NCBI RefSeq assembly: GCF_001949145.1
Contig: NW_019091403.1
Span: 903,391-967,390 of the forward strand
Reading direction: 5' to 3'
Source of the DNA: Acanthaster planci
Lineage: Eukaryota; Echinodermata; Asteroidea; Valvatida; Acanthasteridae
Length of the DNA stretch: 64,000 nt
The notes beneath the pieces were generated by a model, which did no database searches, had not been told where the DNA came from, and saw only the letters and a program-made list of their open reading frames with translations. Positions 55,615 through 64,000 of this stretch are shown piece by piece. Position numbers and translations under genes: made by a program. The stretch's first letter is position 1. The number at the start of each line of letters is the position of its first letter.

Positions 55615-58127
55615 TTAAAGCAAAGCTTCCTTGAGAAGGCGTTTCTTCTCCGATGTCAGCTGTTTAGGGAATTCAATGTCAAAGCGGATGATCAGGTTGC
55701 CTTTTTCCTCTGGGGCTCTTGATAGTGGCATGCCTTCTCCGGGGACGACCTTTTCGTAGCCTGGCCTGTTTCAATATTAACAAAGTTGACATAAGTAAAC
55801 ATGGTCTGGTTCTTGGCAAATCTACAATTGATATTACCACTTACTTAAATCAAGGGATTTTCTGTAGGCTTACTTAATCCAGTGTCGTATGAAATGCAGG
55901 AATTTGTTTAATTTTGCCCTAATTGCTTTGCACACTAGATGTTTAATGCAACGTTGCTTATGTCTTTCAGAGTGAAATGTGCTTTTTCCTTCATGTGGAA
56001 AATGTATTTAACGCTTTGTTTAGTGGCAAACATCCTCAGTTGATGCACAAGCTTTGAAAGCTAACACACAAGGAAATCTTGTTCAGTTTATACTGAATAT
56101 AATCAGAATTCCAGCTAACCTGATGATGTCATTGATGGGAACATTCAGGAGCCGTCCGTCCAAGGTAGGCACCTCCACACTGCATCCAGTCAGGGCTTTA
56201 CCAAGCAGCACTCTGGCTGTAAAGATGAGATCATTACTGTCTCGCTTAAACCGAGGGTGTGGCTTGTCACGGACGATGAAAACGATGTCAGCCGGCACGT
56301 TATTGGGTCCTTGATCGCCTTCCTTGGGGAAAGTGATGCGAGTGCCCTCTCGCCAGCCGCGCTTGACTGTGATGGTCAGGATCTTGTCTCGGATGCTGGA
56401 AGTATGGCCATCTTCATTCATCACCTGAAAATGACAAAAGTTCATTCATCACACAAACTAGAATTTGCTTGTGCTCAGTTTCATGTTAATACTCTTCCTA
56501 TATCCATCTTGGGATGCGATCCTAAGACCCACCCTTCTTGAAATCTTCATCTTCTTGGTGCATCCGTGGAAGATCTCCTCCAATGATAGCGTCAGGTCTC
56601 TTTCAATGGATGCGTCCTGCTTCTTCCGTCCTCTGCCTCGCAGACCACCAAAACCCATGCTCAGATCACCGTCAATGTCATCAAAGAACTCTGTACGTCA
56701 TTGACCACAGGATTGCAGTTTAGTACATGTACATACAAAGACAGTGCAAGAACTGTGAGCACGTTATTGTACCCGCGTTTTACTCACAGGTGCCAAGTCA
56801 GAGTAATTTATGCTAAGAGTAACCTGCTTTATATGAAGTAATGTTTACTGCTATTATTTCTGACTAATCAATAGTTTGTGCAAAGTACATCTTTGATACT
56901 GGCCTAATTCATCAGCATGCCACAATCAAGCCTAAATTTAAGGTATATTTTCGATTCATTTACTTCATTTTCCTCCAACGGTTCTAAAATTTGAACCAAA
57001 CTTTGATACATGTATGTTGTATGTCTATGTTATTTCAGTCGTTGCTTGGCTACTGAAGTTCATGTCATGACAAGTTTTTTTTGTTTTTAGTGAAATGAAT
57101 CGGTTTGGACGTTGGGAATAACTGTGTCTGCCTGGGCTTACCACTGAATGGGTTATCTCCACCAAAGAACTCCCTGAAGACTTTGTGAGCATCACCATGG
57201 AAGGTATAGCCGTGGGTCCATGCTCCACTCTCCATCTTTCCCTCAGGTACACCATTCTTCAACCCTTCCTCTCCAAACTGGTCATAGACGGCCTTTTTGC
57301 GAGCTACAGACCAAGTGATATTGAAAGTGTAAGACTTGCCAATGTTGAATGTTTTAGCTCATGCTTGCTGTATACGTTTGCAGATGATTAATGTTTGTTA
57401 GATACAACTTACGATCGCACAGTACATCGTAGGCCTCGGAGACCTGCTTGAACTTCTCTGGAGCACCTGTTTCTTGGTTCTTATCTGGATGATACTTCAA
57501 GGACAACTTCCGGTAGCTGTAAAATAAAACAATAATTCAAATTTATACCCCTAATGTTCTCAAAAAATGAGCCTGGTGAATATTTACCCAAAATGATCAA
57601 ACTAAAGATTTAGAATACCACCCATCATCCATGAATGATTTCTTTATGCAGTCAGCATGACGTCATGTCTGCCTGAGTGAGGCGTGAACGAAGTGCAATG
57701 AAGTTCCCATGTCCAAGAATAGATTTTGGAAGACAGTGGAAGACTGGAAGTTTGTGTAAATTGACAGAGAAATGTATAGTTACAATGCTCATCACCATCT
57801 GCAGGCCAAAGCAATTTTGAATTTAGGCCAAACCGTCTTCAACAGCTACCACCCCCCCACGTTTTAACTTAGTCAACCCAACCTTGCCAGCCAGACTGCA
57901 TCCCGATGCGCAGCACGACTAGTGTAGTGACAGTGTCACTGACTGAGGCGCACATGACCATGTAACGTTACACACAACCCTCAGCTCCAACTACTAACTA
58001 GTGCGAAAAAAAGAAAAGCAAAGAACTGTCGTGAAAAACTGGCAAGTTTTACTACTTACGCTTTCTTAATATCCGCATCTATTACTGATCTAGTGAGTCC
58101 CAGAATACCATAGTAATCCTGCCCCAT
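55615..58127 (-). CDS. DNAJB13: DNAJB13, axonemal J-domain protein
   Basis: Six exons join in frame: 58127-58060, 57516-57413, 57303-57142, 56690-56533, 56424-56120 and 55765-55615, giving 315 residues (human 316). The J domain (about 1-70) starts [11 protein letters not shown] and has YHPDKN, an intact [23 protein letters not shown] and [20 protein letters not shown] then mark the family, followed by [12 protein letters not shown] and the two CTD beta domains ([43 protein letters not shown]). In vertebrates DNAJB13 is a radial-spoke / axonemal component of motile cilia and sperm tails, and mutations cause ciliary dyskinesia. It diverges from CFAP47 across 269 nt, supporting a ciliary role and shared control. 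Confidence 0.94.
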
Positions 58128-58396
58128 TTTGGATGATAAAGTCGGTACAAACGACTTCGTTTTTGCAAATAATTGCTCTAACACAGATTTCCTCCAGCTG
58201 CGCTCAATTTTTCCCATGGACAGTTGTTTACATTGTTGCTATGCGGTTGATTAGCAGAATCTGTCACGAGCGGGCGCTGTTCCTGCTTGGCAACAACTTT
58301 AAAACAACATGGCCGCTTCCAGTTTCGAAGTTGTAACTTAGATGTGAAACTAACTTCGGTAAAAAAAATAGTTATAGGTAAACATTTTTGAAAAGT
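58128..58396. promoter_or_regulatory. Putative bidirectional ciliary promoter, DNAJB13 / CFAP47
   Basis: Only 269 nt separate the opposed start codons of two ciliary genes. RFX X-box-like sequence is present but imperfect: GTTCCT and GGCAAC at 58279-58294 with a 4-nt spacer (consensus 1-3), and a GTTGCTATG half site from 58235. A GCGGGCGCT motif lies at 58270-58278. No TATA box is seen. The function is inferred from layout. Confidence 0.55.
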
Positions 58397-61300
58397 ATGG
58401 CCAGCATGGCAGGGGATATATCAGGGGTCAGAATTATTCCACCAGTGATAGAATTTATGGACGCAGAGGCCAACGCAGTGCACGTCCGAAGTGTCACAGT
58501 GCAAAACATCAGCAAGTGCAGCAAGCAGATTAAATTTCATGGACCAAATACAAACGTAAGAATTTTGTCTTTATGGGTTAAAATCCACACTTTTATATAA
58601 AAACTAAACTTTGCTCCCTTTAAATTCAGAAAACATGAAAAAATAGTTCAGTTCAGCCTAAGTTGTTTTACTTTTAGGCTAGGCCTAGTCTTTTGACGTC
58701 ATGCATGTTCACATGGAGGACTCGGTTGAGTAGATTTGCGCACTACAAATATAGGCCTAGCCTAGTAGGCCTACTACTAAGACATATGCTCAGGTCTAGA
58801 CCTGTTAATAAGCTAATTTCCTGTTCCCTTGCCGTGTTGATTATAGCGCCCCCGCGCAAGGAAGTGAGCAAAGCTAGAGGGGAACAAATTGTCTACAGCA
58901 ATAAAAATTGTGAGCATCCATTCGCCAAACGTTACGCAATGTTCTTGTCATGAATTTGTTCCCCTCGACTAAATCTTCTGAGCATGCACGCATGAAACGT
59001 GAAAAGGGCTCATTAAGAGACTCTTGGTAGTGTCACTTAACTGAATGCATTAAATGCAACCAGATTGTTGTTTTTAAATTTTATTTATTATTACATTGTT
59101 ATTTGCTTGAGATAGCAGGCGGTTATTTTCTTGTGGAAACTTGTTCAGTTGTCTTATTAAGTTCCTGTGTAGGCTTATGTAATGTACATATTTACCCTTA
59201 AGTTTTTGCTTGTGCCTTTTGGCACACTTCCAAACGCAGATCTACAGGGTAGCTGGGGGCTTTAACTTTAAGCCCCCCCCCAAATCTCCCCTCCCCCCAA
59301 AATGAAAGAGCAGTAGTGAAAGTTAAAAGGGGATGTCACATGCGCAGGGTCTTGCTCCCTCCCCCCAAGAAAAAATTTGCTCTAGAACCACACCTGCTCA
59401 CTTCACCTAAGGCCAATGTAAAAGGCAGTCCCCAACACATCGCCAACTTTGCCTGCATACTAACATAGTAGAAATATTGCAACAGAACTAATTTCCATCC
59501 TGGTTTTCTCATTTTGCAGAAATTCAAGTTGATTGTGAAGAATCCAGACAAGCCAGTTGCCCCTGGCCTGGAGGTGACCGCGACTATTGAGTTCTTCACA
59601 GAAGAGCCTCAAGATTGTCAAGATGGTCTAATCCTTCTCGTTGATGAAGATGTCGTGGAGATTCCTCTCTGTGTGTAAGTAAAACATCCCTAGGTACCAT
59701 CACACAACATTGCATTTATTTTGGTTCAGTATCTACCAAAACTGTTGTCCTCTGTTTTCTTAATCTTACAGTTACAGTCCCCAGCCTCTCTTGGACTTGG
59801 AAGGGCCAGCCAACTTTGGCACTGTAGTACGCAACAGTAAGCTGCTATCCACGCAGGTATCTCTGTACAATCACGGCTCCTTGCCAGGAAACTTCAAGAT
59901 TAACTACACGGGCTTGCAGCCAATTACCATATTCCCTTCCACGGGAACCCTGCAGCCAAAGACAGCGCAAGTTATTAAGGTAAGCTCATTGACTGGTTCA
60001 AAGAATTGAGTCTCAAAACTGGGTGACGAGAGTCCAAAACACAAAAACAATAAAGATTTTTTTTTTAATCTAGTGTGTTTATCTTGCCAAGTTATATCTC
60101 TCTTGGTTTTTGTGTGTGAACTAGGTGGAATTTGTTACCAAAAATGCTGGAGTTTTGAATGAAGAAGTGCCGTAAGTATAACAACAATTGCTATTATCAA
60201 CAAAAATTGGAATTCTAACCGAGCTGGCTTATTATCTGTACCCTTCCCAAATTACTGGAATGCTTGTCAAGTGTAAGTAAATAAGTTGTTTTGATGTAAT
60301 CCTGGTCAAGCTGAATCTGTGATAACATGAAGCTTCCAGTTTATGTTTGTATTGATTTGAACAGTTAGCCTGAAACTGTTCTAGCCGATGATACATTTTT
60401 GTTCTTCGTTGATTTGACGTCGCATGTTTTCTTGGCAGAGTTCAATTGGAAGCCCAGCAGCCAGCTATCCTTCACATCAAAGCCAACGTCGTGGAGCGAT
60501 GCCTGGAGCTGTACGCCCCGGACTCAGATGAGCAGATAGACTGCATCAAGTTTGGCAACACCTACTACGGTACCGACAAGACCCAGATGGCCATGCTGTA
60601 TAATAACGGGCCGGACCCTATCAGCTTTGTGACAGTCCTGGAAGAGAAAGCAGAGGGAATGGAAGCTGTAAGTTGATGAGCGTGTCGGTCAAATAACGTG
60701 GAGCTGCTAAAGAAAAAACAAAATGGCCTTGTGTGAATTCCATGGATGCAGCTAGAAATTCTGCATGAGTCTATGGTAATGGCTACAGCCACTTCCAATA
60801 GAATTGTATGCAATTTCAAGCCGCAGCCAAGAAGTCTGGACACAAGCTCTTGCTCAGCAAATTATGTAGCTGTGTCTAAGGCCGTGTCTGAAACGGGCTT
60901 CCAGAGCTACGGCTAGGTCTATTGTCTACGCATCTCTGCACATTTCCAATGGAGGGAAGACCTAGACCTAGCTCTAGACAACAGATTCGGATGCAGCCTG
61001 AATCACTTAACTGCAAAATTACACACGAGTCTATGGCAGTGCCTGCAGCTTATTTTCATAGAGTCATGAGTAATTTCAAGACGCTGTCTGTGTTAAGCAA
61101 CAATTAGCCTTAAACCAGCAATGATACAAATACAGTGCATGAGATTTTAGCTGGTCTCCTACTCTAGGGAAGCAAATGTTATCTTTGCGTTAATATCAGA
61201 ATTTTTGTGTCTGGTCAGCTCTATGAACTAGGCCAGTGGTCATGATTGTGGCATGGACTACAGGTCTTTGCTTGTGTTCCACAGTAAGAAGTTGGTTGTG

Positions 61301-63842
61301 ACTTAGAATTGCAATATGTTTCTCTCACAAAGCATTTCCAAGAACAGGAAAAGAGCAGTTTTAAAGATACTTCTATGGGGCTAACTCAAGATCTTGTAGC
61401 AAAGATTTTTGTTCATTTCGGTTGAGCTATCTTGTCATGTTCATTACTGAATTCTATCTAGTCAGTCACTGTTGAAAATTTGTTTCAGGGTACGGATTTG
61501 ACAAAGTCAACAGTTGCGACGCTTGCCACGAAGGATGTGGAGAAAGTCCGCTCCAGCACCAACGAGCTGACCTCCCTAGTCACTGCCATCCCCTCCCAGG
61601 GCAAGCTGGCTCCTTACCAGCGCGCTCCTGTCTTTTTCCGTTTCTGCCCTCGCTACAGTACTGCCCGGCAGGGCTGGAAGAGCACCGCCTCCCCACCGCC
61701 CCGCCAGGACTTTGCCCTCTTCATGCAAATTGTGGTGATTGGGAGCAGCAAAGGGTTTGGGGCGGACACTGATGCTGGAAAACAGAACGGAAATGAAGGT
61801 AGGGAGTCTGTCATTACAGTATTGTCCTCCTTTGTTATGGCCTGTTAATTAATTATCCACCACCTTTTATCATGTCAGGTTTTAAGGGATGGTGTAAGAT
61901 GCAGTCTAGCCTGAAATGATCATGCAATACACTGACTTGCAAACAAATCTTTATTTGAGAATATAAACGTGCTGCACGTGTGAAGTCGGGCACCTGGCTA
62001 TAACGGCCATTCTACATCATCAGTGGCCTTGTTTTACCAGATTCACTTTACAAAACTTACAAACTGTGTTGTCTCATTGACTGCTCTTGTCTAGCAAGCA
62101 CCACCACAAGATAATATGTCAAACAGATGTCAGCTTCTGACTCCTAAAAACAGTTTGCTTGAAGATTTGCCAGGATTCAAACATGACGTGTGTTATTAAG
62201 GTTTGCGTTAAATTTGTAACTACAACTTCCTTTCAATGCTCCTCTAGGCACCAAAGTAGAGGTGGCTCTCACCGGCACAGCTCTTCCAGTACTTCTCAGT
62301 CTCTCCCCAACCAACCATTTTGACTTTGGTGATTGCCCCGTTGGTGAGCATGTAGACACCCTCTGCACCCTCCGTAATGACTCCGCCCACCTCCCCGCCT
62401 CCTTTGTCTGTCGCCAAGTGGCTCAGTTCTGCGTCTACCCATACTTTGGCAAGCTCAAACCCGGCGAGTCCCAGGATCTGATCTTCTCCTTCAAGCCCAA
62501 TCAGTACGGAACCTTCAAACTGACCCAGGTGATGGACGTCCTAGGATCCGTGGCCGATGAAGGAGAGGAGGCCAATCAACTGGCCACTCATTTAGAGGCC
62601 ATTTATGGCCTGCAGATATTCCTTCAAGGTGTCTCCAATGCCGAGTCCAAGAAGAGAGAGCCTAAATTCAACCCAGGTGAGTCACAAACAAAACTCTGCT
62701 ATAACTCACTGGATTCTCATCAGGTTTAGATGGTAACTTAAGAGGACATTTCTCAAAGGTAGAGGAAAATCTGCGTCATATTCTGAAAGATGCTTCATTC
62801 AGTCTGTGATAAGCCATGACCATCAGTTTGTTACAGTTGCTGGATAATAAATCGTTGAAATTTGTGTCAGCAGTTTGGGTGACGGTTTCAACAGAGAATA
62901 TTTTAAATGGTTCATTTTGCTTTGGACAAATTAGTTGCCGTTTCATGCAAAAGAGGCGCATCATCAGTTTTTCAGCCAGTGATATGGAACGTGGGACTTT
63001 ATTCTCATTTGGACCTCTTATCTTTCTTTCATTCCATGACCCACTTTCCCAAATTGCATGATTGATCATATCATTTGTATTACTTTCTCTTTGCCAGGCA
63101 TCACAGCCCTTGTTGTCGGTGAGGTTGGTCAATTCATTGATGTCACCATGGACGAAGCTAAGCCCTACGACCCCCGGGCAGCCATGATAGGAGCCCCTAA
63201 GACCAAGGGTCTCCATGCCACCAAGTCAGCTGGCCACATCCCAGACTCTACAGCCCTAGTGGCTTACCCTAATGACCGGGCTCGTAGCATCAGGCCCAGC
63301 TACAGACGGGACCAGTACAAGTGAGTCAGTTGGACTTTTGATGCTGAGGCTGTGTCCTCATGTCTTGGCTATGGCTGAAATAACACACATGCCTATAGAA
63401 GCCACTAGTTAGCGGCTACTTGCATTTCCTAGGGACAAATGTAAGACTTCTAGCCAAAGTCTAATAATTTGGACTTGGTCTTAAATTTGCCTGTATGTCT
63501 TTCAAAGAATCTGGACAAAGTTTAGGCGGAATCTCATGTAGCCATTAAACATATTTGTATTTTAGCGTTTTATTTCATTGCGAGCAAGAAATGAAATGTG
63601 GGATAGAATCCAAATATGACGTGATGTTGATTGAAGACTCTCTCTTCAATATGTTGATGTTTTTCTGATTTGTCATTTTGGATATGCAGGACTATATTTA
63701 CCAAGACGGAACGTCACACATACATCGACCCAGACTATGCCTATGATGATGTTGAACTGGCTGCTGTTCAGAAGCACAAGAATATCTACAATAGCTACCT
63801 GAAAGAGAGCAGAGAACGTAGGATTGGAAAGACAAAAGCCAG
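58397..63842 (+). CDS. CFAP47: CFAP47, N-terminal part (gene runs off window)
   Basis: Nine in-frame exons are visible: 58397-58555, 59520-59674, 59772-59979, 60125-60171, 60439-60667, 61489-61798, 62248-62676, 63098-63320 and 63690-63842, about 638 residues, ending with a donor at 63843. The start MASMAGD is followed by IIPPVIEFMDAEA, VTVQNIS and IPLCVYSPQPLLDLEG, NFGTVVRNS, HIKANVVERCLELY, LTGTALPVLLSLSP, IFTKTERHTYIDPDYAYDD. These align in order with remembered human CFAP47 (formerly CXorf22/59/30), a giant (about 3000-residue) protein with ASH/MSP-type immunoglobulin-like domains needed for sperm flagella and cilia. Most of the gene lies beyond the window. Start choice rests on the human alignment. 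Intron 5 carries direct repeats. Confidence 0.9.
60755..61088. repeat. Paired direct repeats in CFAP47 intron 5
   Basis: A block of about 75 nt at 60755-60834 (GAGTCTATGG ... CAGC ... ATAGA ... AATTTCAAG) recurs, diverged, at 61015-61088. The centre between them has inverted GGCTAGGTCTA / TAGACCTAGC words. This looks like an old compound repeat element. Confidence 0.6.
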
Positions 63843-64000
63843 GTAGGTTGGCCTCTGAAAGCGGTGAGTAATTGGTTTCTTTGCTAGTTATCTTTTCCAT
63901 AGTGGAATAAAATCAAATGTTAAGACAAGTGATTTGTATTTTTAATCGGTCCAGCTGGATACATGCATTTTCGTGAAATTTTACTTATAAAAGCTAACTC

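Overview
The window is a piece of an animal nuclear genome: every recognisable gene is split by short GT-AG introns, and the genes are deep metazoan orthologues. Gene content, kilobase-scale introns and repeated motifs such as TAGGCCTA and TACATGTACATG point to an invertebrate deuterostome, most likely an echinoderm (perhaps a sea star). That taxonomic guess is inference only.

Layout. (1) 1-35.9 kb is a cluster of SLC16/monocarboxylate-transporter-like (MCT) genes in two opposed sets. Two genes plus one first-exon fragment lie on the + strand (A 212-3246, B 7553-11792, C fragment 14739-14966; start-to-start period about 7.2-7.3 kb). Four genes lie on the - strand (D 20765-17611, E 25715-22730, F 31510-27479, G 35861-32914; period about 4.7-5.4 kb). 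All six share one plan: four coding exons, three phase-1 introns, and a second exon of 144 nt (145 in B). The sets differ in the MCT signature and in TM8, where + genes keep an Arg and - genes have Ser. The array is still changing: D carries an exact 231-nt in-frame duplication and a premature stop in its last exon, B has a one-base slip and an assembly gap, and C is a fragment. The 5' flank of E holds a MITE with 8-bp target duplications whose empty site is preserved in the 5' flank of D.

(2) 36-43.7 kb has DONSON (+) converging tail-to-tail on SON (-, 43667-51427), the arrangement that gave DONSON its name in vertebrates. Their candidate poly(A) signals face each other about 40 nt apart.

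(3) 52.4-53.9 kb is MGST3 (+), head-to-head with SON.

(4) 55.6-64 kb is a ciliary pair: DNAJB13 (-) and the start of CFAP47 (+), diverging from a 269-nt interval that probably serves both. CFAP47 runs off the window.

The spacers hold MITE-like inverted repeats, tRNA-derived SINE remnants, a 63-nt foldback family, a 21+4+21 perfect palindrome, small tandem repeats and recurrent GGGCGCT motifs. I see no bacterial, viral, CRISPR or rRNA features. Exon boundaries were placed by hand from splice consensus, reading phase and paralogue or remembered human sequence, and none has transcript support.
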